From positions 1 through 64,000 of the forward strand of contig JAIDFQ010000045.1 in assembly GCA_029054245.1 (NCBI GenBank): 64,000 bases of DNA. The letters run 5' to 3'. The position numbers and the translations under genes were made by a program. The notes beneath the pieces were generated by a model, which searched no databases, had not been told where the DNA came from, and saw only the letters and a program-made list of their open reading frames with translations. Of the stretch, positions 52,549 to 61,837 are shown piece after piece. Numbering within the stretch: the first letter of the stretch is position 1; each line of letters starts with the position of its first letter. This DNA comes from Lachnospiraceae bacterium (GTDB lineage: Bacteria > Bacillota > Clostridia > Lachnospirales > Lachnospiraceae).

Positions 52549-53492
52549 TGGGAAACGTAGAAAAAGCCCGAAGGGTCATGGAGGAAGTGAAGAAGGTCAT
52601 TGTCGGAAAGGATGAATGCGTCGAGAAGATTATGACAGGGATACTTGCACAGGGACATATCCTGATTGAAGATATCCCTGGAGTAGGAAAGACGACCTTT
52701 GCGCTTGCATTTGCCAAGGCGATGAACCTGAAACAGAATCGTGTGCAGTTTACACCAGATGTTCTTCCCACAGATATTACGGGTTTTTCTACTTACAATA
52801 AGAGAACAGAATCATTTGTTTATCAGCCAGGCGCAGCGATGTGCAATCTTCTGCTGGCGGATGAGATCAACCGTACTTCTCCTAAGACGCAGTCAGCTTT
52901 GCTGGAAGTGATGGAAGAAGGAAATGTGACCGTGGATGGGGTAACCAGAGAGGTGCCGACACCTTTTATTGTTATCGCAACAGAAAATCCGATTGGTTCT
53001 GCGGGTACGCAGATGCTGCCGGAATCCCAGCTTGACAGATTTATCATCTGTATCAGCATGGGATATCCGGATATGCAGGATGAAATCAATATCATCAAGG
53101 ATAGAAGAGAAGAAAATCCGCTTGACAATGTTGTCCCAGCAATCATGGCAGAAGATCTTGTCATGATGCAGAAGGAAGTTTCAGATATTTTTGTTCATGA
53201 TGAAGTTTATAAGTATATTGTTAGATTGGTGACAGCAACCAGAAAGAGTGAAATGCTGGATTTGGGGATCAGTCCCCGAGGAACCCTTGCTTTATCCAAG
53301 ATGGTACAGGCAAGGGCATATTTGCAAAAAAGGGATTATGTAATCCCAGAGGATGTGGCATCAGTATTTTCTGATGTGGCGGTTCACAGGATCAGGCGGA
53401 GTGCAAAGGCGAAGCTGAATCACAAGAGTGAAGTTGATGTGCTGTCGCAAATTTTGAAAGATACACCGAAGCCCTCTCCGGAGAAGGGATGA
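52548..53492 (+). CDS. MoxR-type AAA+ ATPase
   Basis: The 314-residue ATPase has Walker A GVGKTT in EDIPGVGKTTFA, Walker B LLLADEINR, sensor 1 IATENP and the MoxR-typical PESQLDRF. MoxR proteins act as chaperones for the assembly of surface or metal-containing complexes and nearly always sit next to a DUF58 gene, as here. It starts on the sortase stop, so it is coupled to the pilus genes. Within a sortase pilus locus this is an uncommon companion. Confidence 0.93.
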   Translation: MGNVEKARRVMEEVKKVIVGKDECVEKIMTGILAQGHILIEDIPGVGKTTFALAFAKAMNLKQNRVQFTPDVLPTDITGFSTYNKRTESFVYQPGAAMCNLLLADEINRTSPKTQSALLEVMEEGNVTVDGVTREVPTPFIVIATENPIGSAGTQMLPESQLDRFIICISMGYPDMQDEINIIKDRREENPLDNVVPAIMAEDLVMMQKEVSDIFVHDEVYKYIVRLVTATRKSEMLDLGISPRGTLALSKMVQARAYLQKRDYVIPEDVASVFSDVAVHRIRRSAKAKLNHKSEVDVLSQILKDTPKPSPEKG

Positions 53493-53508
53493 CCGGAGTG
53501 ATAACAGC

Positions 53509-54615
53509 ATGAAAAATAAATTGATTTATTTGTTTTTGCTTTTGCTTACCTTGTTCATTGCAATTGTAAGTCCGTATGAGTTTCCGGTTTTTATGTTGGC
53601 ATTTGAACTTATTTTTCTAGTAGTTCTCTTACTTTTTCCTATATATTTGTCCAGGAAGGTAAAGATTAGCCTGCAGATTCCGGATTTGACGGTGCCGAAG
53701 CAGGAACAGATACTGATAGAAGTAAAGATTGAAAATACTTCCAGGCTGCCCATTGCAAATGTGGCAGTGGGGATTTGTTATATAGATGGTTTTGATAAGA
53801 CAGAAATAAGCGAGAGGACCTTGGGAATGGTTGACTCCCGCAGTACAGTAATATTAAGATTGAAAATAACGGCCAGATATGCTGGAAAAATCGGTTTCCG
53901 GCTGGATCAGGCGAAAATATATGATTATTTGAAGTTGTCCGGCTGGCGTGTGAACGTTGACAAATGCCTTTTGGAGGTGCTTGTGGTGCCGGATATGTAT
54001 CAGGTGAGATTAGACCTTGACAATATGACCATGCGTCTGGGAGAGGATGGGGATTTTCATTCCCATGAGCGAAGCGGCGATGATGTTTCAGAGGTGTTCG
54101 ACACCAGAAGCTACAGGGACGGGGATACATTACAGAAAATCCACTGGAAATTGAGCGCCAAGACAGATGAACTGCTGGTGAGGGAGTTCAGTATGCCAGT
54201 GGAGAGTATGGTGTTGCTGCTCGTTGATCTTCAATGGTCCGGGGAGCAGAAATGGACGCATATGCAGTCAGACGGCATGTTGACGCTGATTGCTTCGATT
54301 TCTTATAGTCTGCTCGTGCAGGGTTGTCCTCACGAGGTGGCATGGCTTAGCGAATCTCTAGATGAGTTCATCAAGCTTCCGATTACTGCTGAGGAAGATA
54401 TTTATGAGCTGGCTGGCTCCCTTATGGATGCGGGTGTGTATGAAGGTCAGTGTAATTTGGAAGATGTTTACATGGAGAGTTATTCTTTAGGCAGCAGCAG
54501 TAAAGTTTTGAAAATAGATACCCGGTGGAACCTTTATCTGGAAGGGGTATGTGTGGCATCTCTTTCGGATAAGGATATCGGAAAGGCGTTGCCTGAACTT
54601 TTTATCGGTGTATAA
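53509..54615 (+). CDS. DUF58 family protein
   Basis: Two membrane segments (about 5-45) are followed by a beta-rich part and the DUF58 core (RSYRDGDTLQKIHWKLSAKTDELLVREF, here split at residue about 205-230) with a von Willebrand A-like remainder. It is the usual partner of MoxR ATPases. It lies 16 bases after moxR and six before the transglutaminase gene, giving the classic three-gene set. Confidence 0.9.
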   Translation: MKNKLIYLFLLLLTLFIAIVSPYEFPVFMLAFELIFLVVLLLFPIYLSRKVKISLQIPDLTVPKQEQILIEVKIENTSRLPIANVAVGICYIDGFDKTEISERTLGMVDSRSTVILRLKITARYAGKIGFRLDQAKIYDYLKLSGWRVNVDKCLLEVLVVPDMYQVRLDLDNMTMRLGEDGDFHSHERSGDDVSEVFDTRSYRDGDTLQKIHWKLSAKTDELLVREFSMPVESMVLLLVDLQWSGEQKWTHMQSDGMLTLIASISYSLLVQGCPHEVAWLSESLDEFIKLPITAEEDIYELAGSLMDAGVYEGQCNLEDVYMESYSLGSSSKVLKIDTRWNLYLEGVCVASLSDKDIGKALPELFIGV

Positions 54616-54629
54616 GGCTGGTGTGGATT

Positions 54630-57143
54630 ATGAAGGCTTTAATAAAGAAGAAAAAGAAAGAGCAGGTCTATAGTGAAGATATCTGCATCACAGCCAGAGA
54701 ATTGGTCCAGACAGAAGGAAGAAGACTTCATAAACTGTTTTCCTTTGGAATACTCGTAGTACTTTTGATTATGGCAGCGGCAGGATTCGCGGGAACCTTT
54801 ATTTCTGCGTTTTCCCTTAATTATATTGCCCCGATATTTTTCCCTTTTCTTTTTGTGGTATGCCTGTTTTGGGCAGGGTTTTCAAGATTGAAAATGGAAG
54901 GGGTTTATAGATTTTTAGCTTTGCTGGCAGCGCTGATAGCGTTCAGCGTGCTTCTTTTGATCTTACAGAGTTATGTCATTTCCGGTTTTCTGGAAACGAT
55001 GAACTGTGTTATGATAAAATTGAACGAGGGTTACGATGGAAATCTGGCGCTGTATCAGGTGGCAGAGAATCCAGTACATATCACGTTTTTCCTGATATTT
55101 GCAAGCTTCCTTGTAGCTGGGGTGATTTCAGCAGGCGTGATGTATCGCCCTAATGTATGGTGCCTTATGGCAGTATTCTTTCCGCTTCTTGCAGGCGTGT
55201 TGCTGGTGGGCGGCATTCCAAATATGTTATTTTTGTGTCTGGTTATGCTGTCTTTGGTGGGAACGATTACCGCTTCGGCGCTGAAAGATCCGCCTACCTT
55301 TTGGAAAGAAGGTGACAAGGAGCAGTTTGTACAGAATATGCATTGCTACGAGAGCATTCGCAGCAAGACGGTTCTGTTTATCAGCATTTTGGTGATAACG
55401 CTGGCAGTACCTTCCTTTTTCCTGCTAAAGCCGGGGCTTGCTGTTCCCATAGAATTGGCGAGGGAGTCCGGTATGAAGGCAGAAAATGGTATTTTACAGG
55501 CGGTTTGGAGCATTTTGCCAAGGGTTTCCGGCGGAAGGCTTAAGCTGTCGCTGGAAGGAACCGGCGGCGGTGTGGATGATGGAACCCTGGGGGAAGTGGA
55601 GGGATATTATTTCGGTAAGGTACAGGCGCTTAAGCTGACAGCGCCGGAGCGTCCCGAAGAAACCGTTTATCTGAAAGGATTCGTAGGCTCGCTTTATAGC
55701 GGAAGCAGGTTTGACGCTATAGATGAAGCAGTTTTCCTAAATGCGGCATCGAACTGGAAGACTCAGGATAATCCAGGTTTATATATTCAGAATCTCCCTT
55801 TCCTCCGGATGATGTATTCTGAGAACGTTACGTTTTCTGAAAATGAGGAGGATGTGACGCCGGAACTTGCAGGAGAGGTGGCAACTTCTGCAAAGGAATT
55901 GACGGTGGAGAACTTAGATGCCAATGATGCTTACACTTACCTGCCTTATAATGCTTTTCTCAATGAGTATTATGTGATGCTTGCCGGGGACGGTGCAGTG
56001 GAAGGACAGACGCGGCAGGATGATATTTTTTCTTATTATCCAAGGGAAAGTTATCAGGAAGCGATGGAAGAATGGATGCTTCATGAAGATTATCATAGTG
56101 TTCTGGATGAGGCATTTATCTCTTATGAGAATTATGCCAAAGTTGTGGATCTGCAGATTCCAGAGGACGGTCTTTTGAAGCTTCAGGCAGAGTGTGAAGC
56201 GATGGAACTTTCAGATATTGAGGAGATTAAAGAGTATGTTGTAGATACGCTTTCGCAGAATTATACTTTTAATAGAGATGTGGAGTCCCTACCCGAGGGA
56301 AAGGATTTTGTAGAGTGGTTTTTGTATGAAAAAAAAGAAGGCTATTCCACGCACTTTGCGGCGGCTGCTACGATGATGTTCCGTATGTTCGGTGTGCCTG
56401 CAAGATATGTGGTAGGGTATGTGGCGCCAAAGAGCATCTTTTCCAGACAGACGGATGGTACTTACACGGCAATCCTTGAGGATGACAATGCCCATGCATG
56501 GACGGAAATCTTTCTTTCCGGTGTAGGATGGGTGCCGGTGGAAACCACGCCGGGTTTTGTGGCTATGTTGGAAGAAGCAGATTATGAGGGCAGGAGCGCT
56601 GGCGCAGAGACATCCTCGAAGACCTCAGATGATAAAGAAGAGGAAGATTTGCCTAAGGAAGAGGTTGGTGCCTTGGATAAGCCGGCAAACGAGGAGGAAA
56701 CGTCGCCTTTTGGAATATGGATAATCGCAGGTATCGTGGCGTTCTTTCTTTTCATAAATTTACTGGTTTTATTGTTTGTCCATAGACAGTATCTGCTAAA
56801 GAGAAGGCTTGGCAGGGTGCCGCAGGCAGATATAAAGGAAAATATGAAATCTGTTTACAAGAGTTTTTACGATATGCTTTTGTTTGACGGATGGGAAAAG
56901 GAACTAGGATGTTCTGATGATGCGTTCCCTTTGGAGATTGCAAAGAAATATAAGGATTTGTCTGCAGAGCAGATAGAATCGCTGGCGCAGATGGTACTGC
57001 AGGCACATTATGGATATCAGCAGCAGGGGAAGAAAGATCTTATATTTGTGAGGAATGCTTATATTAAATTAGGTAAGGCAGTATATAAGAGACAGCGTTT
57101 AAAGAAAAAGCTCCAGTTTAGACTGATCAAATGCTATTTATAA
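54630..57143 (+). CDS. Transglutaminase-like membrane protein with substituted catalytic Cys
   Basis: The 837-residue protein has about six N-terminal membrane helices, a large outer domain holding a transglutaminase core (about 520-655), one more helix (about 695-718) and a cytoplasmic tail, like TgpA/YebA. The core reads EGYSTHFAAAATMMFR followed by GVPARYVVGY; in the family the position of Ser573 is the nucleophilic Cys (GYCxxF). His622 in NAHAWTE remains, and the third catalytic position reads VETTPGF where Asp is common. The enzyme may be inactive or use serine. I start at the ATG; a GTG lies three codons earlier. It completes the MoxR-DUF58-transglutaminase set inside the pilus locus. 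Confidence 0.88.
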   Translation: MKALIKKKKKEQVYSEDICITARELVQTEGRRLHKLFSFGILVVLLIMAAAGFAGTFISAFSLNYIAPIFFPFLFVVCLFWAGFSRLKMEGVYRFLALLAALIAFSVLLLILQSYVISGFLETMNCVMIKLNEGYDGNLALYQVAENPVHITFFLIFASFLVAGVISAGVMYRPNVWCLMAVFFPLLAGVLLVGGIPNMLFLCLVMLSLVGTITASALKDPPTFWKEGDKEQFVQNMHCYESIRSKTVLFISILVITLAVPSFFLLKPGLAVPIELARESGMKAENGILQAVWSILPRVSGGRLKLSLEGTGGGVDDGTLGEVEGYYFGKVQALKLTAPERPEETVYLKGFVGSLYSGSRFDAIDEAVFLNAASNWKTQDNPGLYIQNLPFLRMMYSENVTFSENEEDVTPELAGEVATSAKELTVENLDANDAYTYLPYNAFLNEYYVMLAGDGAVEGQTRQDDIFSYYPRESYQEAMEEWMLHEDYHSVLDEAFISYENYAKVVDLQIPEDGLLKLQAECEAMELSDIEEIKEYVVDTLSQNYTFNRDVESLPEGKDFVEWFLYEKKEGYSTHFAAAATMMFRMFGVPARYVVGYVAPKSIFSRQTDGTYTAILEDDNAHAWTEIFLSGVGWVPVETTPGFVAMLEEADYEGRSAGAETSSKTSDDKEEEDLPKEEVGALDKPANEEETSPFGIWIIAGIVAFFLFINLLVLLFVHRQYLLKRRLGRVPQADIKENMKSVYKSFYDMLLFDGWEKELGCSDDAFPLEIAKKYKDLSAEQIESLAQMVLQAHYGYQQQGKKDLIFVRNAYIKLGKAVYKRQRLKKKLQFRLIKCYL

Positions 57144-57199
57144 GAGAAATATTGAGTACATACCGTAGGCAGGATTAGGACTAAATTTGAGTGTGACAG

Positions 57200-57934
57200 A
57201 TGGGAGCAAAGATGAGAAGAGGTTTGCCTGCCGTTCTGGCAGTTATCGTATGCTTAGCCGGGCTGGGGGTGCTTTTGTACCCCACAATCAGTAATTGGTG
57301 GAATTTGTGGATGCAGTCTAGGCTGATTTCAGAGTACGAAAGAAAAGTGGAAGAACTAGATACAGAACAATTTACAGAAATCTATGATGCGGCGAGAATT
57401 TATAATGAAAAATTGTATCAGCTTGGAATTTCATTCGCAAATGTAGACGCAAATGATGAAAGACTTAACGTGAACGGTCAGAATTATGACCAGCTCCTTA
57501 ATATAAGCGGAAATGGCGTGATGGGGTATGTGATTATAGACAAGATTGATGTGAGGCTTGCCATCAGCCATGGAACGGAGGATGCAGTGCTTCATGACGG
57601 CGTGGGCCATTTGAAAGGCAGTTCCCTTCCGGTGGGAGGAGAAAATACGCATGCTGCATTATTTGGACACAGAGGGCTGCCGTCGGCAGTACTCTTTACA
57701 GATTTGGATCAGATGGAAATTGGAGATTATTTTCAAATTAATATCCTTGGCAGAGTACTGAATTATCAGGTGGATCAGATTCTGGTGATTGAACCGCAAG
57801 AAACGGATCCGCTGGAGATTATAGAAGGTAAAGATTATGTCACATTAGTGACTTGCACCCCTTATGCAGTGAATACGCATAGACTTTTAATCAGAGGGGT
57901 CCGGGTGGAAGAAGAAACAAATAGTAATGAGTAG
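57200..57934 (+). CDS. Second class C sortase
   Basis: The 244-residue enzyme has one N-terminal membrane segment (about 9-27) and catalytic His157 (FGHRG), Cys219 (TLVTC) and Arg228 (NTHRL). Unlike the first sortase it lacks a C-terminal membrane helix and long tail. No DP(W/F/Y) lid motif is present. An ATG four codons later, after GGGAG, could be the real start. It is a diverged paralogue of the first sortase and lies directly before the pilin-sortase fusion, so it may handle the minor pilin. Confidence 0.92.
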   Translation: MGAKMRRGLPAVLAVIVCLAGLGVLLYPTISNWWNLWMQSRLISEYERKVEELDTEQFTEIYDAARIYNEKLYQLGISFANVDANDERLNVNGQNYDQLLNISGNGVMGYVIIDKIDVRLAISHGTEDAVLHDGVGHLKGSSLPVGGENTHAALFGHRGLPSAVLFTDLDQMEIGDYFQINILGRVLNYQVDQILVIEPQETDPLEIIEGKDYVTLVTCTPYAVNTHRLLIRGVRVEEETNSNE

Positions 57935-57995
57935 GCTGGAATTTTGGAAGTGTCACTGGCTGTTTCATCAGATGTAGAGAAAAGAGGGAGATAAG

Positions 57996-59630
57996 ATGAA
58001 AATGAAAAGGTGGATAAGAAAAGTCGTTCCAATCATGTGCGCGGTGATGTTCATGATGTTCACCAGCATTGTCGCTTATGCTGACGGGGATATCAGTGGA
58101 GACGGAAGTCTTGCGATTGATGTCCGGGATGAGAACGAAGGTATCAGCGGTGCAGAGTTTACAATCTATAAGGTGCAGCACTGGACCAAAGCAGGGGCAG
58201 ACCAGGATCTTGAATGGTCCGAAGGTTTTGCTGATTTTGGAAACTTGTATATCGGGAGTCTGAGAGGACAGAATGCAAAGTTTTTGAAAGAGGCAGCCGA
58301 GTCGCTGGAAGCATATATTAACGGGGATGATACGATTTCATCTTATAAAACAGGTTCTTCAGGAAAGAATGGTGTAGCATCATTCTCTAAGCTGGAACCA
58401 GGTGTATATCTGGTGGTCGTAACGAAGCAGCCGGATGGTTATACGGTAACGTCTCCTTTTCTGGCATTTGTGCCGAGGGTAGATAAGAACGGTGATGTGG
58501 AGTATAACGTGAGCGTGGAAGCAAAGATAGAAGCAGTACCAACGCCGACACCTACGCCAACACCAACACCTACGGCAACACCGTCATCTACGCCGGGACC
58601 TACAGCAACACCGAGACCTACGGGAGCGCCGACACCGGGACCGACGACGCCGCCAGCAACACCGGGACCTACGGGGGCGCCAACACCAGGACCGACGACG
58701 CCGCCGGCACCTACAGCGCCGGCAACTCCGGCACCGCAGAATCCGACAGATCCGCCGTCACAGCCTACAGACCAGCCACAGATTACGAATAACAGACCGA
58801 ATCCCACACCCACGCCCGATCAGGCGGTGTTAGGTATGCGTAGAAGACGAGGCTGGGAAAAAGGTGTATTAGGAAAGAGAAGACTTCCTCAGACAGGAAC
58901 GCTACAGTGGCCGATACCGGTGCTTGCAGGAATGGGAGTTCTTCTATTCTTCATCGGATGGATGAGAAAGTACGGAAGGAAGAGTAAAGAGGAAGGCGCA
59001 AGCAATAGTGCAAAGAAAGGTAAGGGCATGCTGCTTATGAGCGTGGGACCGCTTATGATTATCGGCGGCATGGGAATCCTTTTCTATAACAACTGGGATA
59101 ATGCAAGGGCAGAGCGGGCAGCAGAAAGTGTGCTCGCGCAGATAGAGCAGAATGCACAGCAGGCGGAAACATCAGAGGCTGCAGAGCCGGAACTGCTGCT
59201 GGAAGAAACCCCTGAAGAAATCGATACTACGATGGGAACAATTGAAGTGGATGGTTTCACCTATATTGGAGAGGTTGCGATTCCGGCAATTGATATTTCG
59301 CTCCCTGTCATGAATTCCGTTACCAGCGAGGGGCTTAAGATCGCACCGGGCAGGTATGAAGGGAATTACAATGAAAATTCTTTGATTATCGCGGCACATA
59401 ATTATCAAAGGCATTTCGGGAACATCAAATATCTTTCCCCGGGAGACCAGGTAGTCTTTCTGGATGTGGATGGGGGAGAACACTTCTATGAAGTAGCCGA
59501 AATTGAAACCGTAGGCGGTAAGAAGGTGTCAGAGATGTCAGAAGGAGATTGGGATTTGACTTTATTCACCTGTACTTATGGAGGTAGGAACAGAGTAACG
59601 GTAAGATGTAACCTTCAAGAAGAGGCATAA
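57996..59630 (+). CDS. Minor pilin fused to a sortase (pilin-sortase fusion)
   Basis: Residues 1-29 form a signal peptide, about 35-180 a SpaA-type pilin domain, 181-275 a Pro/Thr stalk, and 297-322 the sorting signal LPQTG with its helix and basic residues. Instead of stopping, the chain continues through a second membrane segment (345-363) into a complete sortase domain (about 420-544) with His468 (AAHNY), Cys526 (TLFTC) and Arg533. The sortase part looks like the short class D/B-like type rather than class C. An internal ATG at 59028 has AAGAAAGG seven bases upstream, so a free sortase may also be made. The substrate signal and an enzyme are thus on one protein. Confidence 0.9.
   Translation: MKMKRWIRKVVPIMCAVMFMMFTSIVAYADGDISGDGSLAIDVRDENEGISGAEFTIYKVQHWTKAGADQDLEWSEGFADFGNLYIGSLRGQNAKFLKEAAESLEAYINGDDTISSYKTGSSGKNGVASFSKLEPGVYLVVVTKQPDGYTVTSPFLAFVPRVDKNGDVEYNVSVEAKIEAVPTPTPTPTPTPTATPSSTPGPTATPRPTGAPTPGPTTPPATPGPTGAPTPGPTTPPAPTAPATPAPQNPTDPPSQPTDQPQITNNRPNPTPTPDQAVLGMRRRRGWEKGVLGKRRLPQTGTLQWPIPVLAGMGVLLFFIGWMRKYGRKSKEEGASNSAKKGKGMLLMSVGPLMIIGGMGILFYNNWDNARAERAAESVLAQIEQNAQQAETSEAAEPELLLEETPEEIDTTMGTIEVDGFTYIGEVAIPAIDISLPVMNSVTSEGLKIAPGRYEGNYNENSLIIAAHNYQRHFGNIKYLSPGDQVVFLDVDGGEHFYEVAEIETVGGKKVSEMSEGDWDLTLFTCTYGGRNRVTVRCNLQEEA
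58620..58721 (+). repeat. 51-base tandem repeat encoding Pro/Thr stalk
   Basis: Two nearly identical 51-base copies start at 58620 and 58671 and encode [17 protein letters not shown]-type units in the stalk of the pilin-sortase fusion. Neighbouring sequence is a looser Pro-Thr repeat. Copy number may vary between strains. Confidence 0.75.
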
Positions 59631-59671
59631 AAATCACACATAGAAATAAGTTTTAGGAATAAGATATAAGG

Positions 59672-59704
59672 ATAAGCTGTGGGGCATACCCACAGCTTAT
59701 TTTT
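59672..59704 (+). terminator. Terminator of the pilus locus
   Basis: A perfect 12-bp stem, ATAAGCTGTGGG with CCCACAGCTTAT and a five-base loop, is followed by TTTT. It lies about 40 bases after the fusion gene and is the first strong terminator since the pilus promoter. Confidence 0.92.
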
Positions 59705-59742
59705 CATACATATAAAGGAGGATAAATGTTAAGAGGCGCAGC

Positions 59743-60453
59743 ATGACAAACAATCAAAATAGAATCTTAAAGTTGGTAATGGCAGGAATTTTAATGTTCT
59801 CCATGTTTGTTGTGGCGAGAGAGGGCGCTGTCTATGTAAATTCTACGCAGGTGGAAGATAGAAGAAATATCTGTGTGGTAATCGATGCAGGGCATGGAGG
59901 CGCTGATCCTGGCAAAGTCGGCATCAACAATCAATTGGAAAAAGATATTAATTTGCAGATTGCGCATTTGTTGAAGCAGTTTTTACAGGCAGAGGGAATC
60001 ACAGTGGTTATGACGAGGGAAGGGGATGCCGGGCTGTATGATGAAGACGCATCCAACAAGAAGGTACAGGACATGAAAAGGAGGCTGGCATTGATTGAAG
60101 AAGCAGATCCGGTGCTCGTGGTCAGCATCCACCAGAACAGCTATCATGAGGAGTATGTAAAGGGGGCGCAGGTGTTCTATTATGAAACCAGTCAGAACAG
60201 CAGGCAGCTTGCCGGGATCATTCAGGAACAGCTCCGCAGCCTAGACCCGGAAAACAAAAGGGAGGCAAAGGGGAACGACAGTTATTTCCTGCTGAAAAAA
60301 ACATCAAAGCCAATCGTAATCGTTGAATGCGGATTCTTATCCAACAGGGAGGAGGCGGAAGAATTGTCTACCCCGCTGTATCAGGAGAAGGTAGCGTGGA
60401 ATATTTATATGGGAATTATGAAATATTTAAACGGCGTTGAAGCGGGGGAGTAA
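59743..60453 (+). CDS. N-acetylmuramoyl-L-alanine amidase (CwlD-like)
   Basis: A signal anchor (about 9-24) precedes an Amidase_3 domain with zinc ligands His51 (DAGHGG), Glu66 (QLEKDIN) and His130 (VSIHQNS), and catalytic Glu195 (VECGFLSN). At 236 aa it resembles CwlD, which helps make muramic lactam in the spore cortex, though other short amidases look alike. No GerD or spore genes are adjacent. The ATG is preceded by AGGCGC after an AAAGGAGG further upstream. Confidence 0.88.
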   Translation: MTNNQNRILKLVMAGILMFSMFVVAREGAVYVNSTQVEDRRNICVVIDAGHGGADPGKVGINNQLEKDINLQIAHLLKQFLQAEGITVVMTREGDAGLYDEDASNKKVQDMKRRLALIEEADPVLVVSIHQNSYHEEYVKGAQVFYYETSQNSRQLAGIIQEQLRSLDPENKREAKGNDSYFLLKKTSKPIVIVECGFLSNREEAEELSTPLYQEKVAWNIYMGIMKYLNGVEAGE

Positions 60454-60732
60454 GAAGAAGGAATCTTAGTCTTCATAAAGAATATGTTATCTGTCTTGAC
60501 ATTTTCTGCTTGAGTATACATAATATAACTAAATACAGTACTGTTTTGGATGCATGGCTGACATTTTCAGTACGACCGGACGGAATGAAATGAAGGAACT
60601 GGTTAGAAATTTCGCATGTGCCTGCTTTGGGCAAAAGTAATCAAGGTAGTCAAAATGAATGAAATATGATAAAGTATGTGTGAGAAGACGGAAGGATTTA
60701 GCGCAAAAGCGATTTTACGGGGCTTACATAAG

Positions 60733-61785
60733 GTGGAAACAAAGGTAATAAAAATAAAAGAAGAAAATATTAATTGGCAATATATAGAGGAAGCAGGCGC
60801 AATCATTAGGGCGGGAGGGCTGGTGGCATTTCCCACAGAAACGGTATATGGTCTTGGCGGAGATGCCCTAAATGCCGCCTCTTCAGGAAAGATTTATGAG
60901 GCAAAGGGGAGACCCTCCGATAATCCATTGATTGTACACATTGCTAGTATGGACAAGCTTGCTGCAATTGTAAGGGAGGTGCCGGAGGCAGCTTATAAAC
61001 TGGCAAAGAGGTATTGGCCGGGTCCCCTTACTATGATTTTTAACAAGGCAGCGTGCGTGCCGGCGCAGACCACAGGAGGGCTTGAAACAGTGGCTGTGCG
61101 CATGCCGTCGCATAAGGTTGCATCGGCATTGATTGAAGCGGCGGGAGGGTACATAGCAGCGCCAAGTGCAAACCTTTCGGGGAGACCAAGTCCTACGACG
61201 GCGAAATATGTGATAGAGGATTTAGACGGCAGAGTAGATATGATTATTGACGGGGGAGAGGCTGATATTGGTCTGGAATCCACCATCATTGACTTGACAG
61301 GTGATGTTCCTGTGATTTTGAGACCAGGGTATATTACAGAAGAGATGCTCAAGGAGACGATAGGCAGAGTTGATACAGACAGGACGATTTTAGACGGCAA
61401 TGCGAAGCAGGCACCAAAGGCGCCGGGAATGAAATACAGGCATTATGCGCCTAAGGGAAATCTGGTTCTTGTAGAGGGAACGCAGGCGCAGGTGGTTTCT
61501 TATATGAATGAACAGCTGCGGCAATACAAATTAGAGAGAATCAAAACTGGTGTGATTGCAACGGACGAAACAAAGGATCGATACCTTGCAGACAGCATCA
61601 AGAGTGTAGGAAAGCGCGAGGACGAGGAGCAGATCGCAAGGCAGCTTTTCAAAATCCTACGTGAATTTGATGATGAAGAGGTGCAGGTGATTTATGCAGA
61701 AAGCTTTGAAAGTCACGGAGTGGGAGAGGCAATCATGAACAGGCTCTTAAAGGCGGCGGGACATCAGGTCGTATATTTGCAGTAG
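60733..61785 (+). CDS. sua5: Threonylcarbamoyl-AMP synthase, Sua5 type
   Basis: The N-terminal YrdC domain (about 15-205) has AGGLVAFPTETVYGLGGDA, KGRPSDNPLIVHI and SANLSGRPSPT; the C-terminal Sua5 domain (about 225-350) follows after APGMKYRHYAPKG. It makes the intermediate for t6A modification of tRNAs reading ANN codons. I start at the GTG before ETKVIKIK, the usual N-terminus; a weak ATG 57 bases upstream would add 19 non-conserved residues. It precedes rpiB. Confidence 0.93.
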   Translation: METKVIKIKEENINWQYIEEAGAIIRAGGLVAFPTETVYGLGGDALNAASSGKIYEAKGRPSDNPLIVHIASMDKLAAIVREVPEAAYKLAKRYWPGPLTMIFNKAACVPAQTTGGLETVAVRMPSHKVASALIEAAGGYIAAPSANLSGRPSPTTAKYVIEDLDGRVDMIIDGGEADIGLESTIIDLTGDVPVILRPGYITEEMLKETIGRVDTDRTILDGNAKQAPKAPGMKYRHYAPKGNLVLVEGTQAQVVSYMNEQLRQYKLERIKTGVIATDETKDRYLADSIKSVGKREDEEQIARQLFKILREFDDEEVQVIYAESFESHGVGEAIMNRLLKAAGHQVVYLQ

Positions 61786-61837
61786 AAGCTTTTTTATGAA
61801 TGAAGTGCCGCGGATGCGGTATAGAGGAGGTGTAATT

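Noticed and set aside
58540-58800. CRISPR-like array
   Set aside because: The repeats are in-frame Pro/Thr codons with no distinct spacers; no CRISPR array or cas gene was seen anywhere in the window.
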